DNA of 64,000 nt from Acholeplasma sp. (GCA_003605085.1 QZKD01000037.1:26381-90380), one strand, 5' to 3'. Shown: positions 50,754 to 59,531, counted from the stretch's first letter. Numbers and translations: made by a program. Notes: generated from the sequence alone by a model not told the origin.

Positions 50754-52094
50754 CTAATAAATGTATGTATCAATCTTGAGTAATTGTCCTAAAACGCTAA
50801 GTTCTTCTTTGATATCGCCATAAATCACCACAAAGTGCGGTTCCCATCCATCTTGAATGAGATCTTCGATCAGTGGGTGTACGTCTTGTTCGACTTTCAC
50901 AACGACGGATGTTCCTAAGAATTGTTGGGGTTTATCTAAAATTTCCCCAGAGGCGATAAAGAATCTGAATGTTCCATCAGGGCGTCTGCCAATTCTGAAG
51001 AGAGTCGCGTCTTTTTGAGCTTTTAAACCAAATTCCATCGTGGGTCCAATCTTTCGGTTGGGATGAACCCCTGTGGTGGCACCTGTATCGAGTCTTGCAA
51101 GCGAACATGCTGCTGTACCGCAGTGCCAGAACGTAATCGTATTTTCTTCTTCATTGATAGATACCGGATCCCCTAAGTAAGTGGGGGTATTGGAGAGTTC
51201 TTGTCCGACATACATCGATAACGCTCCATACGCGTCCGCTTCACATGCTGCAGCAATCTTTCGATCATTAAGTAACCCTAAGACACCGCAGACAGGTGTT
51301 TTATATTCCGTGAAGAAATCTGGCCAACACCGTGAGGCGATCGCGTGAATATTGTTCTTATCAATATAATCTTGATACGCTTTAAAGAGTTTCACAAAAT
51401 CTCTTTGATTGACAGAATCAATTTCTTTTAAGCCAATCATCTTCGATTCAGCAAGTTCTTTTTCTTTGAGAATCGCTTCTTCAGATAACTTATGTGCTTC
51501 TTGCATGAATTCTCTAGCTTCAATGGTTTTTAAATTGACACCAAAGGCACTTGCGATATCTAAATCTAAAGCTCGACCAAAACCAAAGCCTTCGGGGGTA
51601 TGTCCAATCACTAATAAGTTCATCCCTCTTAGCTTTTTCTTCATCACGATTGCAGAGATTAACGTTTGAAGTGTTTTTTGAACTAAGTCTTCATCAGGAG
51701 CACCGATTAAAGTAAACATCTGATCATCACGCATGGCTTTATAGGCATACCCAGCAGAAAAAGCACCTGTGAGTGAGTTTAAGCGTAAGCGACCACCATC
51801 GATCACAGGCTCTCTAAGTGTCCAGTGTAAGATGGGAGCTTCGGTATGTTTTAAAATTGTGGTCATATAGGCAGAATTCGCGAATGTCACATTTTGCACA
51901 ATCACGAGATCAGCCGTTTTGTCTTTGATAAATGATTCTAACAAAGGAATACTTAATAACATCTCATCAGGCGCAATTAATTCATCTGTCATCTTATGTA
52001 AGATAGCTTTGGACTGATCAAACATGGCTTGTGCGGATGGCATATGAAATGTCGGTACACCGATGGGTAAGTACATAATTTTAATTGAAGTCAT
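50754..52094 (-). CDS. sqvD: Sulfoquinovose isomerase (L-fucose isomerase-like fold)
   Basis: The ATG at 52094 has AAGGAGA 6 bases upstream; the longer frame to 52133 is rejected. The 446-residue protein has the fucose/arabinose isomerase-like features: SRCWPDFFTEYKTPVCGVLG, AAACEADAYGALSMYVGQ and FWHCGTAACSLARL, with E285, D287 and H324 as likely metal ligands. SqvD/SftI-type enzymes convert sulfoquinovose to sulfofructose in the sulfo-TAL and sulfo-TK pathways. It precedes the split transketolase by 9 bases. Genuine L-fucose isomerase is unlikely: no fuculokinase, aldolase or other fucose gene is present. Confidence 0.8.
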   Translation of the reverse strand: MTSIKIMYLPIGVPTFHMPSAQAMFDQSKAILHKMTDELIAPDEMLLSIPLLESFIKDKTADLVIVQNVTFANSAYMTTILKHTEAPILHWTLREPVIDGGRLRLNSLTGAFSAGYAYKAMRDDQMFTLIGAPDEDLVQKTLQTLISAIVMKKKLRGMNLLVIGHTPEGFGFGRALDLDIASAFGVNLKTIEAREFMQEAHKLSEEAILKEKELAESKMIGLKEIDSVNQRDFVKLFKAYQDYIDKNNIHAIASRCWPDFFTEYKTPVCGVLGLLNDRKIAAACEADAYGALSMYVGQELSNTPTYLGDPVSINEEENTITFWHCGTAACSLARLDTGATTGVHPNRKIGPTMEFGLKAQKDATLFRIGRRPDGTFRFFIASGEILDKPQQFLGTSVVVKVEQDVHPLIEDLIQDGWEPHFVVIYGDIKEELSVLGQLLKIDTYIY

Positions 52095-52181
52095 ACGAGG
52101 TCTCCTTTCGAAACATATCCATTGGTTAATCAATCACAAAAAGTGATTGACTAAGCAAAAGATCTAAAGCCATAATGAAAG

Positions 52182-52205
52182 GGTGCTGCCCAAAGGGACA
52201 GCACC
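52182..52205 (-). terminator. Stem-loop after the substrate-binding protein gene
   Basis: GGTGCTG-CCC (52182-52191) pairs with GGG-A-CAGCACC (52195-52205) around AAA. The minus strand continues CTTTCATTATGG, a weak U-tract. It lies between the solute-binding protein and the isomerase genes, and could reduce downstream expression or stabilise the upstream message. Confidence 0.6.
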
Positions 52206-52224
52206 TCATTCATTTTGAGTTGCT

Positions 52225-53436
52225 TTAGTCCATAATCCCTTTAAGATCAGTTTCGAGTTGTGTTAAGAGTTCTAATGCGGTCTTGGTGTTATTGGGGTCT
52301 GCAGCATTTTCAACGAGTAAGTTGATGATTGGATACATACCAGGAATCATGACTTGGTCTAGCCAGTCAGTGATGTACATGTTGTCGGTATTTGCGATTT
52401 CATCAAGGAACACATTGTATTGTTCAGCATAAGGACCATAGTTAACTTCTGCACCAAGTCTTGGTGTTAAGTAAGGAACACCATTGGTGAATTGGTCATG
52501 GTTAACGCCTTCAGAAAGCCAAGCAATGAAATCTTTCGCTTCATCTTCAGCACCACTATTCGCAAATGCAGCCATCGATTTACCACCAAGAATAGTCGCG
52601 CGGTTTTCGCCCTTAGGCATAGGAACAACGGTCCAATCGAAGGTTAAACTTTGGTATGCACTGACGTTCCAGTTACCTGACATATGGAATCCATAAGTAC
52701 CATTACGGAATTCAGCGGCTGAATTCTTGACGACATAGGTTTGATCACTTAAGAAACCTTCATCATACCAGTCCATAAGTTGTTGAAGGGTTGCAACCGC
52801 TTCAGTAGACTTAAGGTTAGATACTGTATATGGGGTATCCCATAAGGTCACGCCATTTTGATAGAACAATGGCATAAAGCGGTGTGCTTGATGGTCAAAA
52901 ATACCAGGAGCAGTGACATCTTCTTTATCCTTTAACTTGTTCATTTCAGTTTCAAACTCAGCCCATGTCCAAACTTCTTCACCGAGTTCTGGATAGTTTA
53001 CGCTGTATTTTTCTAATAAATCTAAGTTAACAAATAAACCGTTCGCAGTAATATCCATGGGTAACCCAATGACTTCACCGTCGTTGTTGAAGAATAAGTT
53101 CTTGAACTGATCTTCATCAAATACATCTTTAAGACTCAAGATTTGATCTTGGAAGTTATTGAGATGTCCTTCGGTGACTCTTGCTAAATGAGGTGCCTGA
53201 CCTCCACTAATCATGGTTGCTAGACGTTGTTCATACTCATTGTATGGAGTGGATACTAACGTAATTTTCACGCCAGTTTCTTCTTCATAACGGTTGAGTA
53301 ATGTCTGCATAACGAAACCTTCAGTACCATCACTCCACCAAAGCATGGTGAGTTCGTCTTCGCCTTCTTCTTCGTTACAGCCAATCATAAAGAATGCTGC
53401 CAATACTGTAACTAAAATTAAAACTAATTTCTTCAT
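52225..53436 (-). CDS. ABC sugar importer, solute-binding lipoprotein (sulfoquinovoside uptake)
   Basis: This 403-residue protein has a lipoprotein signal MKKLVLILVTVLAAFFMIGC and a CUT1-type solute-binding fold: LTMLWWSDGTEGFVMQTLLN, ISGGQAPHLARVTEGHLNNF, WNVSAYQSLTFDWTVVPMPK and GGKSMAAFANSGAEDEAKDF. It should capture an extracellular sugar, here probably sulfoquinovose or sulfoquinovosyl glycerol, and hand it to the two permease subunits encoded upstream. It is followed by a stem-loop and the isomerase gene. No ATPase gene is in the operon. Trp-rich pockets in the sequence suit sugar binding, but specificity is inferred from context. Confidence 0.85.
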   Translation of the reverse strand: MKKLVLILVTVLAAFFMIGCNEEEGEDELTMLWWSDGTEGFVMQTLLNRYEEETGVKITLVSTPYNEYEQRLATMISGGQAPHLARVTEGHLNNFQDQILSLKDVFDEDQFKNLFFNNDGEVIGLPMDITANGLFVNLDLLEKYSVNYPELGEEVWTWAEFETEMNKLKDKEDVTAPGIFDHQAHRFMPLFYQNGVTLWDTPYTVSNLKSTEAVATLQQLMDWYDEGFLSDQTYVVKNSAAEFRNGTYGFHMSGNWNVSAYQSLTFDWTVVPMPKGENRATILGGKSMAAFANSGAEDEAKDFIAWLSEGVNHDQFTNGVPYLTPRLGAEVNYGPYAEQYNVFLDEIANTDNMYITDWLDQVMIPGMYPIINLLVENAADPNNTKTALELLTQLETDLKGIMD

Positions 53437-53482
53437 AAGTTCCTCCTTATTTTTTATATAATATCTGTTCTATGACAGATGA

Positions 53483-54304
53483 TTATCCTTTCATACCTGA
53501 TTCTACGGTTCCTTGAACAAATTGTTTTTGGAACAGGATAAAGATAATGAGCATCGGGATCATGGAGAAGACTGAGATGGCTAAAGCCGATGTGTAATCT
53601 GTGCCAAACTCACCCGTGAGATTGGCAATCGCTAATTGAAGCGTGTACTTCTCTGGACTGAAAATAGAAATCAAAGGCCAGATGTAATCATTCCAACGCC
53701 ACATAAATGAGAAGATAGCAAGGGTTGCAATCGCGGGTTTCGCGTTGGGAATGATGATTTTTGTGAAAATCTTCCATTCAGAAGCCCCATCGATTCTCGC
53801 TGAACAGATAATATCATCAGGAATCGTTAAGAGATATTGTCTCATTAAGAAAATGCCTGTGGGGGTTGCTGCTGGGGGAATGATGATTGCCCATAGGGAA
53901 TCATACATACCAAAGAAGGTAATGATCTTAAAGATCGGTGCCATAAAGATTTCTAGAGGGAGCATGATGGTCGATAGAATGATGATCATGATCACCGTTG
54001 ACCCTTTAAACTTGAATTTTGCTAAGGCATATCCGCTCATCGTATTGATCACAATCGCGATGATGGTTGATGTCGTAGCAACAATCAATGAGTTTAAGAT
54101 ATAACGCAGATAGTTCCCTTGAGATAAAACATGAATGTAGTTAGCAAGTGTCCATTGTTTGGGAAAGAATGTCGGTGTGGTAGAAAATAATTCTGCCATT
54201 CCCTTAAACGAAGATAAGATCGTATAGAGCACCGGGGTTAAGAAAGCCATGATGAGAATTGATGCAATCACTTGTGCGATGATGACTTGACGTTTCGTTC
54301 TCAT
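53483..54304 (-). CDS. ABC sugar importer permease, MalG-like (CUT1)
   Basis: This 273-residue protein has six membrane helices and the MalG-type EAA loop CSARIDGASEWKIFTKIIIPNAKPAIATLAI (positions about 170-200; key EAA/G residues E-G-A). Its ATG overlaps the MalF-like gene by 4 bases. It should pair with that subunit and the lipoprotein to import a sugar. FMWRWNDYIWPLI is also characteristic. It lies 46 bases upstream of the binding-protein gene. The ATP-binding subunit must be encoded elsewhere, most likely a shared MsmX/UgpC-type protein. Confidence 0.88.
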   Translation of the reverse strand: MRTKRQVIIAQVIASILIMAFLTPVLYTILSSFKGMAELFSTTPTFFPKQWTLANYIHVLSQGNYLRYILNSLIVATTSTIIAIVINTMSGYALAKFKFKGSTVIMIIILSTIMLPLEIFMAPIFKIITFFGMYDSLWAIIIPPAATPTGIFLMRQYLLTIPDDIICSARIDGASEWKIFTKIIIPNAKPAIATLAIFSFMWRWNDYIWPLISIFSPEKYTLQLAIANLTGEFGTDYTSALAISVFSMIPMLIIFILFQKQFVQGTVESGMKG

Positions 54305-55239
54305 TGATTTTCACCTCGTTTCGAGGTAAAGAAGATAAGTCCTGAGAAGGATGTGACGATGATGAGCATCACGACAGACATCGCACTTGCTTGACCGATT
54401 TGATAATATCGGAATGCCATTTCATAAATATATTGAACGGTAAACTCAGTAGCTTTAAAAGGTCCACCACCTGTGAATGTCACCACTAAAGGATAGATCT
54501 TAAAGATTTCCATCGTGACTAAAATTAAGACCATCACGCGGGCCGCTTTTAAAGAGGGAATCGTGACAAACCGAAACTGCTGAAAGCGACTCGCGCCATC
54601 CATCTCTGCCGCTTCATAAAGCGTTTCAGGAATACTTAATAACGCCGCCAAGAAGATAATCATGTAATATCCTGATCTTGACCATAAAATAGCAATGACC
54701 ACAGAAATCCAAGCAAACGTCCCATCACTTAAGGTCGGTGAAGGATTGAAGGGAGAAGAAACAAGTCCTATGGAAGTAAGAAATCGATGCAATCCCTGGA
54801 GAGTGATATTGAACAAAGAATAGTTCCCTGCTAAGATCCACTGCCAGATAATCCCTACAACAATCGCTGAGATCATGACGGGCCAATAATAGACACTCCG
54901 GTACAAACCAATCCACTTTATCGGTTGCTTAAGGAGAGTGGCGAGGAGCAAAGCGACTGTAAACATCAAAGGAACTGTCACAGCCACTAATCCAATCGTA
55001 TTCTTTAATGCTTTAATAAAGAATTCATCCTTAAAGATCGTCACATAGTTTTCTAAACCTATAAAGTTTGCACTTCCAAAGGTGAATAGTGTACGATCGG
55101 TAAATGAATAAAGAATCCCAATGATTGCAGGAAGAATAATGAATACGGAGAAAATAAATAGATTTGGCGCTAAAAAGATGTAGGGGATCGCTTTTTGTTT
55201 AAACTTATAATTGCGATACGACTGTACTTTTGTCGTCAT
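54301..55239 (-). CDS. ABC sugar importer permease, MalF-like (CUT1)
   Basis: This 312-residue protein has six predicted membrane helices with a MalF-type EAA loop LYEAAEMDGASRFQQFRFVTIPSLKAARVM (about 220-250). It starts AIPYIFLAPNLFIFSVFIILP after a short basic segment, as in CUT1 permeases such as UgpA and MalF. AAGGAG precedes the ATG. It lies 10 bases after the second GH31 gene and overlaps the MalG-like gene by 4 bases. Inference: import of sulfoquinovosides. The presence of an additional GPH-type permease suggests two uptake routes in the cluster. Confidence 0.88.
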   Translation of the reverse strand: MTTKVQSYRNYKFKQKAIPYIFLAPNLFIFSVFIILPAIIGILYSFTDRTLFTFGSANFIGLENYVTIFKDEFFIKALKNTIGLVAVTVPLMFTVALLLATLLKQPIKWIGLYRSVYYWPVMISAIVVGIIWQWILAGNYSLFNITLQGLHRFLTSIGLVSSPFNPSPTLSDGTFAWISVVIAILWSRSGYYMIIFLAALLSIPETLYEAAEMDGASRFQQFRFVTIPSLKAARVMVLILVTMEIFKIYPLVVTFTGGGPFKATEFTVQYIYEMAFRYYQIGQASAMSVVMLIIVTSFSGLIFFTSKRGENQ

Positions 55240-55248
55240 AAATACTCC

Positions 55249-57243
55249 TTAACGATATGTCTTAGTGATCGACTCAAAAATGAAGGCAAAGGATGATTTC
55301 TTTCGATAGAATACCGGTGGATAGCCCACAGGGCAATCCACAGTGATGATGCCACCTTGATAATGTATCCCTGTCCATAGATGAATCCAATCATCATCTG
55401 GTAGATAGACATCCATCTTCTCTTGGTGTTCTGTCACGACAGGTTTAACCATCATGTCTTTGCCAAATAAATACTGATACTGTAATTGATATGCTTTTTC
55501 ATCCTTCTCATAATGGAAGAATAAAGGGCGTTGTACGGGGAATCCGAGGAGCGTTGCTTCATGGAAAAGATGTTTAATATAGGGTTTAAGTGCCAGACGA
55601 ATTTGGGTCATGCGTGCCATATGATTAAGGGTATCGTCATCATGGTAGAACTGGAAATTCTCCTTCGGACGATTGCCTTCATGTGTGCGCATATAGGAGG
55701 TAAAAACGTTCATCTCGCACCAACGATCAAACAATTCTTTACTACGTATATTTCCATGAAGCGACGTATATCCTCCGATATCGCTATGGGTAAATGGATT
55801 TCCGATGATTCCTGAAGATAGCGCTGCAGGAATGGTGGAGGCGATGCCATCGTGAATTTCCCAATTCACACTTTGGTCACCTGCCCAAAGAGAGGTAGCG
55901 TAACGTTGGGAACCATAACCACCCGCACGCATGAAATAGAAGACTTTACCTAGGTTATTGGTTTCTGCAACAGCTTCATAGTTGCATTTTGCCCATAAGA
56001 CTGGCCATTCATTGTGCATGAGGACGGCATCCACCTCATTATGGAGTTTACAATCGATGGGAAGATACTCACCAAAGTCTGCCATCCATCCCCTAATGCC
56101 TAAAGCAATTAAGTTCTTTTTTATAATACCTTTATACCAGTCATAGGCATCTGGATTCGTTAAATCCACAATGCCGCAATAAAATTCACCAAAATCTTCT
56201 TTATAACTTTCATTCTTTTGGTTGAGAACCAAGAATCCTTGGCTTTCTGCTTCTAAGAATAAAGACTCATTTTCAAGTAGGAAGGGACAGATATAACTTA
56301 GGAAATGAACATTCTCTTTTTCTAACTCTTTAATGACGTTAGGAAGATTGGGATAAAGCGATTCATTGAGTTTCCAATTCCAATAAAGTCTTTTGCCAAA
56401 GGTGGTGAATCGATACCCTGCCCAGTCTTGACACCAAAGACCTGAGACATTGACGCCTTTGTCTTTGGCTTGTTTTAAATAACTTAAGACTTGGTCTAGG
56501 CCACCTTGGACCCCCAAAACCATCCCATCGAGGAGATAATCGGGGAGAAGAGGGGGTCTTCCGGTGACATCGGTTAAATCCGTGAGTAGTTCAGTGTAAT
56601 GGTTCTTCTTGGATAAAATGAATCCTTGAGGAACTTCCCACGTAAGGAATTCATGAAAGTTTGTGTGTTTGAAATTAAAGATGGAGTAAGCATAGGTATC
56701 TAGATGGAACCAATACTTACGACTGCTAACAAAGGATGTTTCAGGATAATAGGTGGAGTAATAATAACCTCCAGCTTTATCTTTTAGATTGGCATAAAAG
56801 GTGGTGAGGGAATTAGGATCTCTACCGACACCAGATTCACTGGTGAATAAGGGGAAATCTCTTCCTTTAAGGTTGAAATAAGAACTCTGTTCCCCGCATC
56901 CATACACAGATTCTTCTTTATCTGCATAAAGACGGAACCAGAAACGGTTCATGGGTTGATTTAAGAAAAATTTACCGACTAAGCGATTCTCTTCTACCGA
57001 TAGCGATAACGTTAACTCAAGATCATCATGACGAAAGATCACCGTATGCTCGTTAACCTCTACCTGACTCAATGGAATCCGTGTCTTGATATAGTCATCA
57101 ATGTCAAAATTTCCTCGATAGCTATCGATCGTTTCTTTTCCTTCACCGACAAAGAAAGCAGGTTCCTTCGTTGTATGATGGATGATGAGTTCGTCTTTAA
57201 AATAGATGGATAATTGTTCGTTTTGTTGAATGATCTTTAGCAT
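55249..57243 (-). CDS. GH31 sulfoquinovosidase with canonical sulfonate-binding Arg/Trp
   Basis: ATG at 57243 is preferred to the GTG at 57252 (AGTGAG just upstream). The roughly 664-residue protein has GWMADFGEYLPID (D392, nucleophile; 667-residue numbering), WAGDQ (D459, acid/base), HSDIGGYT (Y495) and GKRLYWNW with R288 and W291 aligned to YihQ R301 and W304, the residues that bind the sulfonate. So it is a bona fide SQase candidate, hydrolysing sulfoquinovosyl glycerol or diacylglycerol to free SQ. No signal peptide is seen. It sits just downstream of the DUF4867 gene and upstream of the ABC importer, the expected place for an intracellular SQase fed by the importer. Confidence 0.87.
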   Translation of the reverse strand: MLKIIQQNEQLSIYFKDELIIHHTTKEPAFFVGEGKETIDSYRGNFDIDDYIKTRIPLSQVEVNEHTVIFRHDDLELTLSLSVEENRLVGKFFLNQPMNRFWFRLYADKEESVYGCGEQSSYFNLKGRDFPLFTSESGVGRDPNSLTTFYANLKDKAGGYYYSTYYPETSFVSSRKYWFHLDTYAYSIFNFKHTNFHEFLTWEVPQGFILSKKNHYTELLTDLTDVTGRPPLLPDYLLDGMVLGVQGGLDQVLSYLKQAKDKGVNVSGLWCQDWAGYRFTTFGKRLYWNWKLNESLYPNLPNVIKELEKENVHFLSYICPFLLENESLFLEAESQGFLVLNQKNESYKEDFGEFYCGIVDLTNPDAYDWYKGIIKKNLIALGIRGWMADFGEYLPIDCKLHNEVDAVLMHNEWPVLWAKCNYEAVAETNNLGKVFYFMRAGGYGSQRYATSLWAGDQSVNWEIHDGIASTIPAALSSGIIGNPFTHSDIGGYTSLHGNIRSKELFDRWCEMNVFTSYMRTHEGNRPKENFQFYHDDDTLNHMARMTQIRLALKPYIKHLFHEATLLGFPVQRPLFFHYEKDEKAYQLQYQYLFGKDMMVKPVVTEHQEKMDVYLPDDDWIHLWTGIHYQGGIITVDCPVGYPPVFYRKKSSFAFIFESITKTYR

Positions 57244-57248
57244 AGGTC

Positions 57249-57923
57249 TCACTTGTATTCAATCTTGATATTTTTACCTTTAAGTCCGGGATAAGCCCCT
57301 AAGTCAAGAGCTGTCTTGTTCTCTGGGTGTGCCAGTAACCACTTGTGTGTCTTATATAAAAGAGGATCATTTAATCTTTCTTTTTCTTCTTTAGGGATAA
57401 ATGCCATATTGGTCCCATAAGGAAGGATCACACCACACTTAAAGCCTTCATCGCTCACCTTGCATGGTGAGAAATGTAGGGTCGTGGGGAAGATGACAAT
57501 CGCCGTATTTTCAGGAAGATAGAATGCTTCGAGATGAGAAACATCATAACTTAAATCCTTAATATCTTCCGTATGTCCTAGCATTAAGACAAGGGGTGTT
57601 GCAGTGATATTGATCTCTGCAGAAGGGTGAAACTCTAAAGCATTTAATAATGAATTATTTCCATTCACATAACCATATTCAAGAGGTATCTCACCAAAGA
57701 TATCATGTAGGAGCGGATGCCAGGGAAATACTTCATGAATCTTGGGATCATCGGCGATGTATAGATTAAGTGTGGATGGAATAGAAGTCTTTTGTTTAAG
57801 GTATTTGATATAGGATTCAAAGATAGAAATATCGATGATCTTTCCATAACGTAAAAAGGAAGGATCTGTGATCTCTTTGATCGCTATGTCGTGATTGAGT
57901 GTTTTGAGTGTCTTTAGGTTCAT
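57249..57923 (-). CDS. DUF4867-family protein, first gene of the SQ operon
   Basis: This 224-residue cytosolic protein has no signal or membrane segment. It has cupin-like beta-rich features: EIPLEYGYVNGNNSLLNALE, EFHPSAEINITATPLVLMLG, HLEAFYLPENTAIVIFPTTLH and FSPCKVSDEGFKCGVILP, with His/Glu/Cys that could bind metal. I recall this family (DUF4867) in sulfoglycolytic clusters of Bacilli, where its function is unsettled. It is the first gene of the operon and the GH31 start lies just 5 bases beyond its stop. There is no strong ribosome site, and a cre-like box lies 6 bases upstream. A mutarotase, isomerase or lactonase step for SQ is conceivable; nothing proves it. Confidence 0.75.
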   Translation of the reverse strand: MNLKTLKTLNHDIAIKEITDPSFLRYGKIIDISIFESYIKYLKQKTSIPSTLNLYIADDPKIHEVFPWHPLLHDIFGEIPLEYGYVNGNNSLLNALEFHPSAEINITATPLVLMLGHTEDIKDLSYDVSHLEAFYLPENTAIVIFPTTLHFSPCKVSDEGFKCGVILPYGTNMAFIPKEEKERLNDPLLYKTHKWLLAHPENKTALDLGAYPGLKGKNIKIEYK

Positions 57924-57928
57924 GATTG

Positions 57929-57942
57929 AGTAAGCGCTTTCT
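57929..57942 (-). promoter_or_regulatory. cre-like site upstream of the SQ operon
   Basis: AGTAAGCGCTTTCT (57929-57942, plus strand) matches 13 of 14 positions of the CcpA consensus TGWAARCGYTWNCW, only the first T differing. It is 6 bases from the ATG of the first gene, so binding would block translation initiation or elongation. A LacI-family operator would look similar. It points to carbon catabolite control of the pathway. Confidence 0.5.
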
Positions 57943-57983
57943 TTTTATTCGAAAAAAAATAGGTCAGTCCTCTTACAAAAATA

Positions 57984-58025
57984 ATGAGAGTCGAAAAAAT
58001 TTATGCATTATTTCGTTACTCTCGT
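57984..58025. repeat. Imperfect inverted repeat in the intergenic region before the SQ operon
   Basis: GAGAGTCGAAA (57986-57996) and TTTCGTTACTCTC (58011-58023) form an imperfect dyad. Read on the minus strand, the second arm is followed by ATTATTTTTG, so it may act as a hairpin attenuator or as a regulator site. The remaining 57943-58376 region is AT-rich and holds no other ORF that I can support; it contains a TAAAAC-GTT-GTTTTA palindrome at 58351-58365, upstream of the GGDEF gene. Confidence 0.45.
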
Positions 58026-58376
58026 CTCTTTTTATCGATTAACTTGTCTTTGATACTGGTGATTTGTTTCTATCTTACCATTAAAAAATAGAGAAAACAA
58101 CCTCTTTTAGATATTTTTATGCACATATATGTATTTTTTTATTGTATAAGCTGGGTTATATCGTTAAAAAGTGGGCTTCCTTCTGATTCTCAATACTAAA
58201 GAGGATTAAAAAGAGAAATAATCTCCTACATAAATCAATTTATCAAGCAATAACATTCGCTTTAACTTGATAAACTTTGGAACTTAAGAAATATGTAATA
58301 TCTAACCATCTATCATTACAAACCCGTTCTTGGTAAAATAATTTTGTACATAAAACGTTGTTTTAGGAGGCTTATC

Positions 58377-59513
58377 ATGTCACGTACTCTTTATTCAGAT
58401 TATGTTCAGCGTGAAATCGATCACCATAAATCCTCATCACTAACGATTTTCATTTACATCGCCATAGGATTGCTATTGATTAATGCCATTTTTGATTTTC
58501 AAACACTTCCCGATCAATGGTATTATATTCTCCCGATACGATTAACGATTGTTGCTATCATTTTGATTTTGTTAAGATTATACAAGCGGCACAAGGTGAC
58601 GCATTACACCCTACTCTTAGCACAACTCATTCCGATCTATCTCTTCATGACCATATTACCTGAAGTCTTTATCTTTGAAATTACTGAACTTAATGTTGTC
58701 AATTTTACCACAGCGTTTGTGGTCATACTTCTTCCCTCAATCCTCAATGTGGTTTCACTCAAACAGTCGGCTTTACTTAGCGTTATCTATATGTTTTGTT
58801 TGGTCGTTGCAAAACTGATCTTTCAAACTTACTCGTTTTCTGATTGGTATTTAAATGGTGGGGGATTTATCCTCATGTTTGGTGTGATCACACCATGGAT
58901 CGCACAATATCGATACAAAACATTAGTAACTTCCTTATTGAACCAAGAAAGAATCGTGTTATTAAATACCAAGGTCACTGAATTAAACTGTGAATTGATG
59001 ATGAAAACAGAATTATTAGAAAAACAATCCACAACCGATTATTTGACCAAAGTCTATAATCGTCGCGGATTCTTAACGCTTGTCGATGAACGGTTATCAG
59101 TAGCTAGTGCAATGGAAAGCGGTGTCGCACTCTATATGATCGATGTCGATGACTTTAAGATGGTCAATGATACCTATGGTCATATCACTGGTGATGACAT
59201 ATTGCTTCATATGGTCTCAAGCATCAACAAAGCCATTCGTGAAGATGATTTGGTCTGTCGTTGGGGTGGTGAAGAGTTTCTGGTGATGGTATCCAATGTA
59301 TCCAAGGAAGAAGCGTTACGTGTAGCAGAAAGAATGAAAGATGCGATTAGCAAGACCGCATATACCACAAAGAAAGCAAACATCACCGTCACGATTGGCA
59401 TGGTTTATGCAGATCAACACCATCCTTTCAATGAGTTATTACAACGCTCAGATAAGGCACTCCTTTATGGGAAAGCTCATGGGAAGAATCAGATTGTGGT
59501 TGAAGAACTATAA
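58377..59513 (+). CDS. Membrane-bound GGDEF diguanylate cyclase
   Basis: I start at the ATG at 58377 (TAGGAGG 6 bases upstream), not the TTG at 58344. The 378-residue protein has about six membrane helices (40-190; for example IYIAIGLLLINAIFDF and FTTAFVVILLPSILN) and a C-terminal GGDEF domain (about 215-378) with DVDDFKMVNDTYGHITGDD and active site RWGGEEFLVMV. It should produce c-di-GMP. It is divergent from the SQ operon; a 6-3-6 palindrome lies just before its ribosome site. It is followed by a strong terminator. It is the third GGDEF protein here. Confidence 0.9.
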   Translation: MSRTLYSDYVQREIDHHKSSSLTIFIYIAIGLLLINAIFDFQTLPDQWYYILPIRLTIVAIILILLRLYKRHKVTHYTLLLAQLIPIYLFMTILPEVFIFEITELNVVNFTTAFVVILLPSILNVVSLKQSALLSVIYMFCLVVAKLIFQTYSFSDWYLNGGGFILMFGVITPWIAQYRYKTLVTSLLNQERIVLLNTKVTELNCELMMKTELLEKQSTTDYLTKVYNRRGFLTLVDERLSVASAMESGVALYMIDVDDFKMVNDTYGHITGDDILLHMVSSINKAIREDDLVCRWGGEEFLVMVSNVSKEEALRVAERMKDAISKTAYTTKKANITVTIGMVYADQHHPFNELLQRSDKALLYGKAHGKNQIVVEEL

Positions 59514-59531
59514 AACGTGTATACGAAATAA

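Noticed and set aside
50754..52094. L-fucose or L-arabinose catabolism
   Set aside because: No kinase or aldolase of those pathways is present; the neighbours are sulfosugar genes.
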